Of a stretch of DNA of 64,000 nt, positions 23,652 to 31,614 are shown in pieces. The stretch covers positions 620,001 through 684,000 of the forward strand of contig NZ_JARVWS010000001.1 in assembly GCF_029846275.1 (NCBI RefSeq), read 5' to 3'. The position numbers were made by a program, and so were the translations under genes. The stretch is from Nocardioides sp. CER19 (GTDB lineage Bacteria; Actinomycetota; Actinomycetes; Propionibacteriales; Nocardioidaceae). The stretch's first letter is position 1, and the number at the start of each line of letters is the position of its first letter. A model generated the notes under the pieces. The model did not search any database and was not told the origin of the DNA. It saw nothing but the letters and a program-made list of their open reading frames with translations.

Positions 23652-23680
23652 TGATGCCAGGCATCGGCGCCCGCTCTTTC
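23652..23680 (-). promoter_or_regulatory. Shared 29-bp regulon element, copy B
   Basis: This copy is 25/29 identical to copy A at 7231. It contains GATGCC-A-GGCATC, a perfect palindrome (23653-23665). It lies between the divergent transporter operon and ring-cleavage operon, 102 bases before the plus-strand start at 23782 and 92 before the minus-strand start at 23560. A TAGCGT -10-like box for the plus strand follows at 23702-23707. Confidence 0.6.
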
Positions 23681-23781
23681 TCCGGGCTCCTCGCGCAGAC
23701 CTAGCGTGAGACCGCCATCACACCGGGACGTGCCTCCGCACGGGCCCGCCCCGACACCACTGCACCCCGCGAGGAGCCCTC

Positions 23782-24072
23782 ATGGCCTACGTCGTCAGCG
23801 CCACCTGGACCGCCCAGCCCGGCAAGGAGGACGTCGTCCGCGACGCGATCGAGAAGCTGACCCCGCCGTCCCGGATGGAGCCCGGCAACCGCTTCTACCA
23901 GGCCTTCCAGGACCCGGCCGAGCCGCTCGTCTTCCGTCTCTTCGAGATCTACGACGACGAGGAGGCCTACCTCGCCCACGGCGCGTCCGAGCACTTCGCC
24001 GAGTACGGCCACGGCCAGGCGATCCCCGTCCTCGCGAACCGCGAGCGGGCCTTCTACGAGACGATCGGCTGA
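23782..24072 (+). CDS. ABM-type putative quinol monooxygenase or isomerase
   Basis: This 96-residue protein is a single ferredoxin-like ABM domain (antibiotic biosynthesis monooxygenase family), with VVSATWTAQPGKEDVVRDAI at the start and a conserved FRLFEIYDDEEAYLAHGAS helix-strand segment. Family members oxidise quinols without cofactor or act as small isomerases and chaperones. GAGGAG lies 7 bases before the ATG. It is the first gene of the ring-cleavage operon. Its step in the pathway is not visible from sequence. Confidence 0.85.
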   Translation: MAYVVSATWTAQPGKEDVVRDAIEKLTPPSRMEPGNRFYQAFQDPAEPLVFRLFEIYDDEEAYLAHGASEHFAEYGHGQAIPVLANRERAFYETIG

Positions 24073-24077
24073 GCCCG

Positions 24078-25076
24078 ATGAGACTGGCCGCCTTCCGTCG
24101 TACCGACGACCCGGACGGCACCCGCCGCGTCGGGCTGGTCGTCGGCGACGGCTCGGGCTGGTGGCTGCACCCGTTCGCCGAGGGCACCGACCTGGTCGCC
24201 CTGCTCGCCGCCGATCCCGCCGACCGCGAGGCGGCGGCCGACGCCGCCGCCCAGGGCGACGGGCTGCAGCCCGGCGACGTCGTGCTCCTGCCGCCGGTCC
24301 AGCCGGTCTCGATGCGCGACTTCCTCACCTTCGAGGCGCACGTCGACGGCATGGAGCGCGGGCACGGCAACCCGGGCCCGCCGGCGGAGTGGTACGACGC
24401 CCCCGTCTTCCTCTTCATGGCGCCGCACGCCGTCACCGGCGCGTACGACGACGTCGCGATGCCGCCCGACACCGAGCGCCTCGACTTCGAGCTGGAGATC
24501 GCCGCGCTCATCTGCCGCGACGTCCGCAACGTCACGCCCGAGGAGGCTCGCGCTGCCATCGGCGGCTACTGCGTCATGAACGACTGGTCGGCGCGCGACG
24601 TGCAGGGCAAGGAGATGCTGCTCAAGCTCGGCCCGTCCAAGGGCAAGGACTTCGCCACCACGATCGGCCCGTGGGTCGTCACCGCCGACGAGCTCGACGA
24701 CTGCCGCGACGCCGACGACTTCCTCGACCTGGAGATGACGGTCAAGGTCAACGACCAGCTCGTGGGCGCCGACCGGTCCGGGCACATGGGGTGGTCCTTC
24801 GAGCAGCTCGTCTCCCACGCGTCCCGCGCGTCGTGGGTCAAGGCCGGCGAGGTGCTCGCGTCCGGCACCTGTGCGTCCGGCTCGCTCGCCGAGTCGTGGG
24901 GCCGCAACGGGTCCCTGACGCCGCCGCCACTCAAGATCGGCGATGTCGTCGAGATGTCGATCGAGCGGCTCGGCACGATCCGCAACGTCGTCGCACCCGT
25001 GGAGGACACCGTCGCGGCGGTCGCGCCGGCCCGGCGACGCGACCGAGCGGGCACCCGCTGGGAGGCATCGGCATGA
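24078..25076 (+). CDS. Fumarylacetoacetate hydrolase family protein, 332 aa
   Basis: The C-terminal FAA domain (about 75-310) has the metal ligand pair in LDFELEI (Glu138 and Glu140) and Asp174 in NDWSARD. The GPSKGKDFATTIGPW and SGTCASGSLAE loops are typical of the family. Enzymes of this kind hydrolyse C-C bonds of diketo acids or hydrate and decarboxylate meta-cleavage products. A second family member closes the operon at 29380. Its TGA overlaps the ALDH start (ATGA). A role after ring opening is inferred; FdeD-like proteins in flavonoid degradation belong to this family. Confidence 0.92.
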   Translation: MRLAAFRRTDDPDGTRRVGLVVGDGSGWWLHPFAEGTDLVALLAADPADREAAADAAAQGDGLQPGDVVLLPPVQPVSMRDFLTFEAHVDGMERGHGNPGPPAEWYDAPVFLFMAPHAVTGAYDDVAMPPDTERLDFELEIAALICRDVRNVTPEEARAAIGGYCVMNDWSARDVQGKEMLLKLGPSKGKDFATTIGPWVVTADELDDCRDADDFLDLEMTVKVNDQLVGADRSGHMGWSFEQLVSHASRASWVKAGEVLASGTCASGSLAESWGRNGSLTPPPLKIGDVVEMSIERLGTIRNVVAPVEDTVAAVAPARRRDRAGTRWEASA

Positions 25077-26449
25077 CCACCGTCATCACACGGAACCCGG
25101 CGACCGGCGAGGTGCTCGCCAGCTACGACGCCCACGACGAGGCCGGCGTGGAGGGCGCACTCGCCGAGGCCCACGCGGCGTCGCTGGTCTGGCGGGACAC
25201 CCCGCTCGACGAGCGGCTCGCGCTGCTGCGCGGCGTCGGCAAGCTGCTCACCGAGCGCCGCGAGGCGTACGCCGCGCTGATCACCGCCGAGATGGGCAAG
25301 CCGATCACCGAGGCGCTCGGCGAGGTCGACAAGTGCGCGTGGAACTGCGAGGTCGTCGCCGACCTCGCCCCGGGCTGGCTCGCCGACCACGAGGTCGCGT
25401 CGGGCGCGTCCCGCTCCTGGCTCTCCTACGAGCCGGTGGGCGTCGTCTTCGCGGTCATGCCCTGGAACTTCCCGTTCTGGCAGGTCCTCCGCTTCGCCTG
25501 TGCTGCGCTCGCCGCCGGGAACGCCGGGCTGCTCAAGCACAGCCCGGACGTGACGGGCTGCGCGCTGGCGATCGAGGAGCTCTTCGAGGACGCGGGTGCT
25601 CCGGCCGGCCTCTTCCGGAGCCTCGTCGTCGCGGCGGGGGACGTACCCGAGGTCTCCCGCCGCGTCGTCGAGGACCCCCGGGTCGCCGCCGTGACGCTGA
25701 CCGGCAGCGAGCGTGCCGGGTCGTCGGTCGCGGCGGCCGCCGGTGCGGCCATCAAGAAGTCGGTGCTGGAGCTCGGCGGCTCCGACCCGTTCGTCGTCCT
25801 CGCCGACGCCGATGTGGCCGCCGCCGCCGCGACGGCGGTCAGGGCACGGTTCAACAACGGCGGCCAGAGCTGCGTGTGCGCCAAGCGCTTCATCGTCCAC
25901 GAGGACGTCGCCGACGAGTTCCTCGAGCGGTTCGTCGAGGGCGTGGCGATGCTCCGGGTCGGTGACCCGACCGACCCGGCGACCACCATCGGGCCGATGG
26001 CCCGCGCCGACCTGCGCGACGGCATCGTCGACCAGGTCGACCGCAGCGTCGAGCAGGGCGCGCGGCTCGTCGTCGGCGGTCGGGCGATCGACGGGCCCGG
26101 GTGCTACGTCGAGCCGACCGTGCTCGACGGCGTGGAGCCCGGGATGACCGCCTTCGTCGAGGAGACGTTCGGACCGGTCGCCGCCGTGACCCGTGCCCGC
26201 GACGACGAGCACGCCGTCGCCCTCGCCAACGACACCACGTTCGGGCTCGGCGCCTCGGTCTGGGGCAGTGACGAGCACGCGCTCGAGGTCGGCAGGCGGA
26301 TCCGCTCGGGCGCCCTCTTCGTCAACACGATGGTCGCCTCGGACCCCCGGCTGCCGTTCGGCGGCACCGGCCGCAGCGGCTACGGCCGCGAGCTGTCGGC
26401 CGAGGGCGTCCGTGAGTTCACCAACGTCCGCACCGTGGTGGTGGCCTGA
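25073..26449 (+). CDS. NAD(P)-dependent aldehyde dehydrogenase
   Basis: This 458-residue ALDH has the PWNFPFWQ substrate/cofactor loop, general base Glu233 in LELGGSDP and catalytic Cys267 in GGQSCVCAKR, with the late EETFGPVAAV and PFGGTGRSGYGRE motifs. The sequence resembles succinate-semialdehyde dehydrogenases (GabD2-like). It probably oxidises a semialdehyde or aromatic aldehyde made in the pathway. ATG overlaps the preceding stop by four bases, and its stop overlaps the next ATG by one base. Confidence 0.93.
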   Translation: MTTVITRNPATGEVLASYDAHDEAGVEGALAEAHAASLVWRDTPLDERLALLRGVGKLLTERREAYAALITAEMGKPITEALGEVDKCAWNCEVVADLAPGWLADHEVASGASRSWLSYEPVGVVFAVMPWNFPFWQVLRFACAALAAGNAGLLKHSPDVTGCALAIEELFEDAGAPAGLFRSLVVAAGDVPEVSRRVVEDPRVAAVTLTGSERAGSSVAAAAGAAIKKSVLELGGSDPFVVLADADVAAAAATAVRARFNNGGQSCVCAKRFIVHEDVADEFLERFVEGVAMLRVGDPTDPATTIGPMARADLRDGIVDQVDRSVEQGARLVVGGRAIDGPGCYVEPTVLDGVEPGMTAFVEETFGPVAAVTRARDDEHAVALANDTTFGLGASVWGSDEHALEVGRRIRSGALFVNTMVASDPRLPFGGTGRSGYGRELSAEGVREFTNVRTVVVA

Positions 26450-26880
26450 TGCGCCTGGACCACGTCGGCCTCAACGTCGCCGACCTCGAGGCCATGACGG
26501 CTTGGTACGGCAAGGCGCTCGACCTGGCGGTCGAGCTCGAGTTCGCGCTCGACCCTGCCGTTGTCGGAGCCGACTTCCGAGGCGCGATGCTGCGCTCGTC
26601 CGAGGGCTGGCGGCTCGAGCTGCTCTCCCGGCCGAAGAGCCGGCCGGGGCTGCAGGCCTCGAGCCCGGTCGAGGCCGCGCTCACCCGCGGCTTCGGGCAC
26701 GTCGCGCTCGACGTGCCCGACGTCGACGCGACGTACGACGCCCTCATCGGTGCTGGCGCCGGCGAGCGGATGTCGCCGCGCCCGTCGCCGGAGCCCGGCG
26801 TCCGGATGGCCTACGTCGCCGACCCCGAGGGCAACCTCGTCGAGCTGCTCGACCGGACCGCCACGGGAGCGGCACGATGA
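26449..26880 (+). CDS. VOC-family (glyoxalase/dioxygenase-fold) protein
   Basis: This 143-residue protein has one pair of beta-alpha-beta-beta-beta modules: MRLDHVGLNVADLEAMTAWY and a second half with FGHVALDVPDVDATYDALI and ADPEGNLVELLDR. Candidate metal ligands are His5, Glu in LELLS, His in GHVAL and Glu in NLVELL. The protein may be an isomerase, lyase or a lone-domain dioxygenase. Start and stop overlap both neighbours (TGATG, ATGA), so it is part of the operon. Confidence 0.88.
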   Translation: MRLDHVGLNVADLEAMTAWYGKALDLAVELEFALDPAVVGADFRGAMLRSSEGWRLELLSRPKSRPGLQASSPVEAALTRGFGHVALDVPDVDATYDALIGAGAGERMSPRPSPEPGVRMAYVADPEGNLVELLDRTATGAAR

Positions 26881-27644
26881 CCGGCCGCCTCGCCGGCAAG
26901 GTCGCTCTCATCACCGGCATCGGCGGCGGCATGGGCCGCGAGGCGGCGCGCAGGTTCGCCGCCGAGGGTGCCGTCGTCGTGGGCTGCGACCTCGACGCCG
27001 ACGGCCTCGAGGAGACCGTCGCCCTGGTCCGGTCCGAGGGTGGCGAGATCACCGGCGACGCGCCCGTCGACGCGGGCGACGCCGCGGCGGTCGAGGGCTG
27101 GATCCACACCGCGGCGCAGGCCCACGGCGCGATCGACATCCTCTACAACAACGCCTCGATCCAGCGCTTCGGCGCGATCGACGAGATCTCGGTGGAGGAC
27201 TGGGACTTCGCGATCGACATGGAGCTCAACCTCGTGTTCTACGCGGTCCGGGCGGCCTGGAAGCACCTGAAGCAGCGCGGCGGCGTGATCGTGAACATCG
27301 GCTCCATCGCCGGCACCCGCGGCGTGGAGTTCATGCCCCAGAACGCCCACGGCGCCGCCAAGGCCGGCGTCATCAACCTGACCCAGCAGCTCGCGGTCGA
27401 GGGCGGTCCCCACGGCATCCGCGCGGTCTGCATCTCGCCCGGGTTCATCCAGACCCCCGCGACGACGTTCCTCGTGGACGACCCGCCGGCGCCCCTGAAG
27501 GCCACGTGGGACCGGATCCCGCTGCGGCGGGTCGGACGACCGGACGACGTCGTCAACGCCGCGGTGTTCCTCGCCTCCGAGGAGGCCTCGTGGATCCCCG
27601 GCATCAATCTCGTCATCGACGGCGGCGGCTCGGTCCTCGGCTGA
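26877..27644 (+). CDS. SDR-family protein with Tyr-to-His change in active site
   Basis: This 255-residue SDR has TGIGGGMG for the nucleotide, a YNNAS motif, and a C-terminal DGGGS close. In the active site, where the family has Tyr-x3-Lys, the sequence reads NAHGAAK, so the tyrosine is a histidine. The preceding Ser (NIGSIAG) is present but two residues further away than usual. The enzyme may use another proton donor, or act as a non-redox lyase or binding protein. Both ends are tightly coupled in the operon. Confidence 0.88.
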   Translation: MTGRLAGKVALITGIGGGMGREAARRFAAEGAVVVGCDLDADGLEETVALVRSEGGEITGDAPVDAGDAAAVEGWIHTAAQAHGAIDILYNNASIQRFGAIDEISVEDWDFAIDMELNLVFYAVRAAWKHLKQRGGVIVNIGSIAGTRGVEFMPQNAHGAAKAGVINLTQQLAVEGGPHGIRAVCISPGFIQTPATTFLVDDPPAPLKATWDRIPLRRVGRPDDVVNAAVFLASEEASWIPGINLVIDGGGSVLG

Positions 27645-27672
27645 CCGCCTCACCACCCAGAAGGAAGAAGTC

Positions 27673-28623
27673 ATGAGCAGCCACCTCAACGAGCACGGCA
27701 TCACCCACCTGCGGCACGTCGACCTGGCGGTCCCGGACTACGAGACCCAGCGCTCGTTCTACAAGGACACCTGGGGCCTCACCGAGGTCGGCACCGACGG
27801 CGACCTGTCCTACCTGGCGGCCGAGGGGTCGCCGGAGCAGTACGTCATCCGGCTGCGCAAGTCGGGGGAGAAGCGGCTCGACCTGATCTCGTTCGGCGCC
27901 GAGAGCACCGGGGCGGTCGACGCGCTGGCCCAGAAGCTGGGCAGCCGGGGCATCCAGCTGGTCGGCGAGCCGGACAAGCTCCAGACCGCCGGCGGTGGCT
28001 ACGGCTTCCGCTTCTTCGACATCGACGGCCGCACCATCGAGATCAGCACCGAAGTCGACACCCGGCCCTACCGCGCCATCGAGGAGGGCGAGGCGATCCC
28101 GGTGCGCATCTCGCACGCCGTGATGAACAGCAACGACCCGAACCGGACGCGGGACTTCTACGCCGATGTGCTCGGCTTCAAGCTCTCCGACACGCTCTGG
28201 GGCGAGCACATGGGCGAGATGATGCACTTCCTGCGGTGCAACGACTGGCACCACAGTCTCGCGATCGCCCGCGGCCCGCACACCGCTGTCCACCACGTCT
28301 CCTTCGAGATGCGCGGCCTCGACGAGTACATGCGCGGCACCGGCCGCGTCATGCGGGCCGGCATCAAAAAGATCTGGGGCCCGGGCCGGCACCTGGCCGG
28401 CAACAACACCTTCACCTACTTCCTCGACCCCAGCGGCAACACGATGGAGTACACGACCGAGCTGGAGCGGATCGAGACCGACCAGTGGCACCCGGCCGTC
28501 CACGACATCGCCGACCCCAACGTGCAGGACCAGTGGGGCACGGCCGACCCGATGAGCGAGTTCATCGCCCGCGACTCCTTCAACGACCCCGACCACGGCG
28601 TCTTCGTCGCCCCGCCGGTCTGA
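27673..28623 (+). CDS. Extradiol ring-cleavage dioxygenase (type I, VOC fold)
   Basis: This 316-residue protein has the two-domain layout of BphC and catechol 2,3-dioxygenases. Iron ligands are His148 (RISHAVMNS), His207 or His208 (AVHHVSF) and Glu259 (NTMEYTTE), at nearly the same positions as in BphC. It should open a catechol-type ring beside the two hydroxyls. GAAGGAAGAAG provides a ribosome binding site 28 bases after the SDR stop. It is the central ring-opening enzyme of the operon; FdeC of flavonoid A-ring cleavage belongs to the same fold. Confidence 0.93.
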   Translation: MSSHLNEHGITHLRHVDLAVPDYETQRSFYKDTWGLTEVGTDGDLSYLAAEGSPEQYVIRLRKSGEKRLDLISFGAESTGAVDALAQKLGSRGIQLVGEPDKLQTAGGGYGFRFFDIDGRTIEISTEVDTRPYRAIEEGEAIPVRISHAVMNSNDPNRTRDFYADVLGFKLSDTLWGEHMGEMMHFLRCNDWHHSLAIARGPHTAVHHVSFEMRGLDEYMRGTGRVMRAGIKKIWGPGRHLAGNNTFTYFLDPSGNTMEYTTELERIETDQWHPAVHDIADPNVQDQWGTADPMSEFIARDSFNDPDHGVFVAPPV

Positions 28624-28624
28624 G

Positions 28625-29383
28625 ATGAGGCTGCAGGACAAGGTCGTCGTCGTCACGGGCGCCGCCCGCGGCCAGGGCGCGGAGGAGGTCGGCGCCCTGG
28701 CTGCCGAGGGTGCGTACGTCGTCGCGACCGACGTGCTCGACTTCGAGCCGTCCGTCCGGGCGGGCGAGCGGGTGGTCGAGCGGCACCTGGACGTGACGGA
28801 CGCCGCCGGCTGGGCCGAGCTGGCCGCGGAGCTGCGCGACCGGCACGGCCGGGTCGACGCGCTCGTCAACAATGCGGGGGTCGCGGCCCGGGAGCGGCTG
28901 CCGCACGTCTCCCTCGACGCGTGGCAGCGCACGTTCGACATCAACGTCACCGGGCCGATGCTCGGCATCCAGGCGCTGGTGCCCCTGATGCCGGCCGGGT
29001 CCAGCATCGTCAACATCTGCTCGGTGGCGGCGATGTCCGGCCACGCGGCCGCGGCGTACACGGCGAGCAAGTGGGCGCTGCGCGGGCTCACCCGCAGCGC
29101 GTCGCTCGAGCTCGGTGAGCGCGGCATCCGCGTCAACGCGGTGATGCCGGGTCTGGTGGACACCCCGCTGATGGCCTCGGCGTCCCCGGCGTTCTTCGCC
29201 GCCGCGCTGGCCGAGATCCCGCTCGGTCGCGTCGGCGTGCCGGCCGACATCGCCCCGACGATCGTCTTCCTCTGCTCTGATGACTCGGCCTACTACAGCG
29301 GCGCCGAGCTCGTCGTCGACGGCGGGCTGACGGCGCACGTGTCCCACAAGCGCATCGCCGACGCCACGAGGCCCGGCCGATGA
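28625..29383 (+). CDS. Short-chain dehydrogenase/reductase
   Basis: This 252-residue SDR has VVTGAARGQG (about 8-17), NNAG, and the active-site Ser (ICSVAAMSG) with Tyr-x3-Lys in AAYTASK, so all catalytic residues are present. The cofactor loop has Asp (VATDVLD), favouring NAD over NADP. It starts 1 base after the dioxygenase stop, and its stop overlaps the FAA gene start (ATGA). It probably handles a hydroxy or keto intermediate. Confidence 0.93.
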   Translation: MRLQDKVVVVTGAARGQGAEEVGALAAEGAYVVATDVLDFEPSVRAGERVVERHLDVTDAAGWAELAAELRDRHGRVDALVNNAGVAARERLPHVSLDAWQRTFDINVTGPMLGIQALVPLMPAGSSIVNICSVAAMSGHAAAAYTASKWALRGLTRSASLELGERGIRVNAVMPGLVDTPLMASASPAFFAAALAEIPLGRVGVPADIAPTIVFLCSDDSAYYSGAELVVDGGLTAHVSHKRIADATRPGR

Positions 29384-30264
29384 GGCTGGCCACGCTGCGG
29401 CAGGGCGCCGCCGTGATCGACGGCGGGTCGGCGTACCTGCTCCCGCTGCCGCTCGGCGAGGTCGTCGCGCTCGGGCTCGAGCGCGCGCTCGACCTGGGCG
29501 CCGAGGCGCTGCGCGCAGAGCCGCTCCCGTTCGAGCCGGCGGACCTGTGCCTGCCCTACCGGCCGCCCGCCATCCGCGACTTCGTCACGTTCGAGAGCCA
29601 CGTGGAGGGCGTGCGGCGCAGCGTCGACGGCGCGTCGGGTGTGCCGGAGGCGTGGTACGACGCACCGACGTTCTACTTCACGAACCCGCACGCGCTCTAC
29701 GGCCCCGGCGAGGACGCCCCGCGGCCGGCCGCGTCTCGAGCACTCGACTTCGAGCTCGAGGTGGCGGCCGTGCTGGGTCGCGGCGGCTCGTCGCTCTCGG
29801 TCGAGGACTCCGCGGCCGCGATCTTCGGCTACACCATCCTCAACGACTGGTCGGCCCGCGACCTGCAGTCCCGGGAGATGAAGGTCGGCCTCGGGCCGGC
29901 GAAGGGCAAGGACTTCGCGACCTCGATCGGCCCCTGGATCGTCACCGCCGACGAGGTCGCGGCCCACCACGACGTGGACGGGTTCCTCGACCTGGACTGC
30001 CGCGTGCTCGTCAACGGCGAGACGGTCGGCCGGGACCGCCTGAGCCACATGCGGTGGACGTTCGCCGAGATGGTCGCCTATGCCTCGCGTGACTCGGTCG
30101 TGGTGGCGGGCGACCTGCTGGCGTCGGGGACGACCGGTGGGGGCGGCTGCCTGGCCGAGCTCTGGGGTCGCCGCGGCGAGCAGACGCCGCCGCCGCTCGA
30201 GCCGGGCGACGAGGTTCGCATCGAGGTGGAGGCGCTGGGCGTCCTCAGCGCACGCGTGCGCTGA
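29380..30264 (+). CDS. Fumarylacetoacetate hydrolase family protein, 294 aa
   Basis: This shorter paralogue of the 24078 protein keeps LDFELEVAAVL (two metal Glu) and ILNDWSARD, plus GPAKGKDFATSIGPW and SGTTGGGG. The first FAA gene has about 38 more residues, mainly near the N-terminus and as a C-terminal tail. The two genes frame most of the operon, suggesting two successive hydrolytic or hydration/decarboxylation steps. It is the last gene of the unit; no strong terminator is seen before the PadR gene. Confidence 0.92.
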   Translation: MRLATLRQGAAVIDGGSAYLLPLPLGEVVALGLERALDLGAEALRAEPLPFEPADLCLPYRPPAIRDFVTFESHVEGVRRSVDGASGVPEAWYDAPTFYFTNPHALYGPGEDAPRPAASRALDFELEVAAVLGRGGSSLSVEDSAAAIFGYTILNDWSARDLQSREMKVGLGPAKGKDFATSIGPWIVTADEVAAHHDVDGFLDLDCRVLVNGETVGRDRLSHMRWTFAEMVAYASRDSVVVAGDLLASGTTGGGGCLAELWGRRGEQTPPPLEPGDEVRIEVEALGVLSARVR

Positions 30265-30292
30265 TCCGCTGCTCCGAGGGCTTGCGCCTCCG

Positions 30293-30330
30293 ACGGATAA
30301 CCGTTATACCTAGAGATAACGGTTATCCGT
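30293..30330. promoter_or_regulatory. PadR operator: two ATAAC(C/G)GTTAT palindromes
   Basis: ACGGATAACCGTTAT and its exact complement in reverse flank an 8-base spacer. Each arm itself contains an 11-base palindrome, ATAACSGTTAT, with centres 19 bases apart (30302 and 30321), so two dimers could bind on nearly the same helix face. It abuts the AGGAGG site of the PadR gene, which suggests autorepression of the whole exporter operon. Confidence 0.85.
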
Positions 30331-30340
30331 AGGAGGCGCG

Positions 30341-30865
30341 ATGCGACAGGAAGTGGTGCTGGCGCTGCTGGCGAAGGAGCCCTCGCACGGGTACGAGCTG
30401 CGCGGCCGGCTGCGGCGCGCCCTCGGCCCGCTGGGGGACGCGATGAATGCGGGCCAGGTCTACGTCGCCCTGACCCGGCTGGAGAAGGCCGGGCTGGTGA
30501 CGGCCGAACGGGCGGGAGCCGCCGACCAGCAGGACCGCAAGACCTACGTCCTCACCGCCGACGGCCACCAGCGGGTCTCCGAGTGGCTGTCCGAGGTGGA
30601 CTGGCCGCGTCCCGACCTGGCGGAGTTCCACCTCAAGCTGGTCGCCGCCGCCGGGACCGGGCTGGCCGACCCGATCACCATCGTGGACACCCAGCGCCGC
30701 GAGCTGCTGCGGCGGTTGAGGGAGGCCGAGCGTGCGGCGATGGCCGAGCCCGACGGCTCGGACGCCGCCCTGTTGTTGGAGGGCATCGCGCTGCGCCTGC
30801 AGGCCGACCTGCGCTGGTTGGAGGAGTGCGAGCGGAGCTGGAGCGAGCGAGGGAGCAGATCGTGA
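30341..30865 (+). CDS. PadR-family transcriptional regulator
   Basis: This 174-residue regulator has a winged helix domain (about 1-85; VVLALLAKEPSHGYELRGRL, YVALTRLEKAGLV) and a C-terminal helical dimerisation domain. AGGAGG lies 5 bases before the ATG. The operator upstream marks it as self-regulating. Its stop overlaps the GTG of the ABC ATPase (GTGA), so it controls an FtsX-type exporter, as is common for PadR proteins that sense antibiotics or other small molecules. Confidence 0.93.
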   Translation: MRQEVVLALLAKEPSHGYELRGRLRRALGPLGDAMNAGQVYVALTRLEKAGLVTAERAGAADQQDRKTYVLTADGHQRVSEWLSEVDWPRPDLAEFHLKLVAAAGTGLADPITIVDTQRRELLRRLREAERAAMAEPDGSDAALLLEGIALRLQADLRWLEECERSWSERGSRS

Positions 30866-31611
30866 TCGAGATGGCTGACGCGCCGGTGGTGTGCGCTCGA
30901 GAGCTGCGCCGGGACTACGGCAAGGGTGAGGGACTGGTCCGCGCGGTCGACGGGGTCGACCTCGAGGTGGCCGCCGGCGAGACGGTGGCCGTCATGGGTC
31001 CGAGCGGCTGCGGGAAGTCCACGCTCCTCCACCTGCTGGGCGGCCTCGACCGCCCCTCGGCCGGCGAGGTGTGGCTGGCCGGCCGGCGGATCGACACCGT
31101 CGGCGAGAAGGCCGTGGCGCGGCTGCGGCGCGGCGCCGTCGGGTTCGTCTTCCAGGCCTTCCACCTCATGGACGAGCTGACGGCCGTCGAGAACGTCGAG
31201 CTGTCGGCGCTGCTCGCCGGCCGGTCGCCGCGCGCGGCCCGGCGCCGGGCGCTCGACCTGCTCGAGCAGGTCGGGCTGGCCGACCGGGCGGGGTTCCTGC
31301 CCACGGCGCTGTCCGGCGGCCAGCGGCAGCGGGTGGCGATCGCCCGGGCGCTGAGCAACGAGCCGGTCGTCGTACTCGCTGACGAGCCCACGGGCAACCT
31401 CGACACCGCGGCGACGCTGGACGTGCTCCGGCTCTTCGAGAGCCTGCACGAGGCGGGCCAGACGCTCGTGATCGTCACCCACGACTCACGGATCGCGGCG
31501 ACCGCCGACCGCCTCATCACGATGAGGGACGGCCGGTTCGTCGACGAGACCAGGCTGACCGGGGGCACGACCGGGCGCTCGCTCGGCGCGCTGGCCGGGC
31601 TGGAGGGCTGA
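30862..31611 (+). CDS. ABC transporter ATPase (LolD/MacB type)
   Basis: This 249-residue ATPase has Walker A GPSGCGKST, Q-loop FVFQAFHLMDELT, signature LSGGQRQR and Walker B VVLADEPTGNLD, the pattern of LolD/MacB-type ATPases that work with FtsX-like permeases. The GTG at 30862 is chosen because it overlaps the PadR stop and follows GAGGGAG; an ATG three codons later is possible. The permease gene begins 4 bases after its stop. Confidence 0.93.
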   Translation: MIEMADAPVVCARELRRDYGKGEGLVRAVDGVDLEVAAGETVAVMGPSGCGKSTLLHLLGGLDRPSAGEVWLAGRRIDTVGEKAVARLRRGAVGFVFQAFHLMDELTAVENVELSALLAGRSPRAARRRALDLLEQVGLADRAGFLPTALSGGQRQRVAIARALSNEPVVVLADEPTGNLDTAATLDVLRLFESLHEAGQTLVIVTHDSRIAATADRLITMRDGRFVDETRLTGGTTGRSLGALAGLEG

Positions 31612-31614
31612 CCG

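Noticed and set aside
18162-30264. Nicotine (pAO1-like) degradation cluster
   Set aside because: BBE-type oxidase, FAD hydroxylase and DHPON-hydrolase-like protein recall that pathway, but extradiol dioxygenase, rhamnosidase and GH1 do not fit, and no molybdenum hydroxylases are present.
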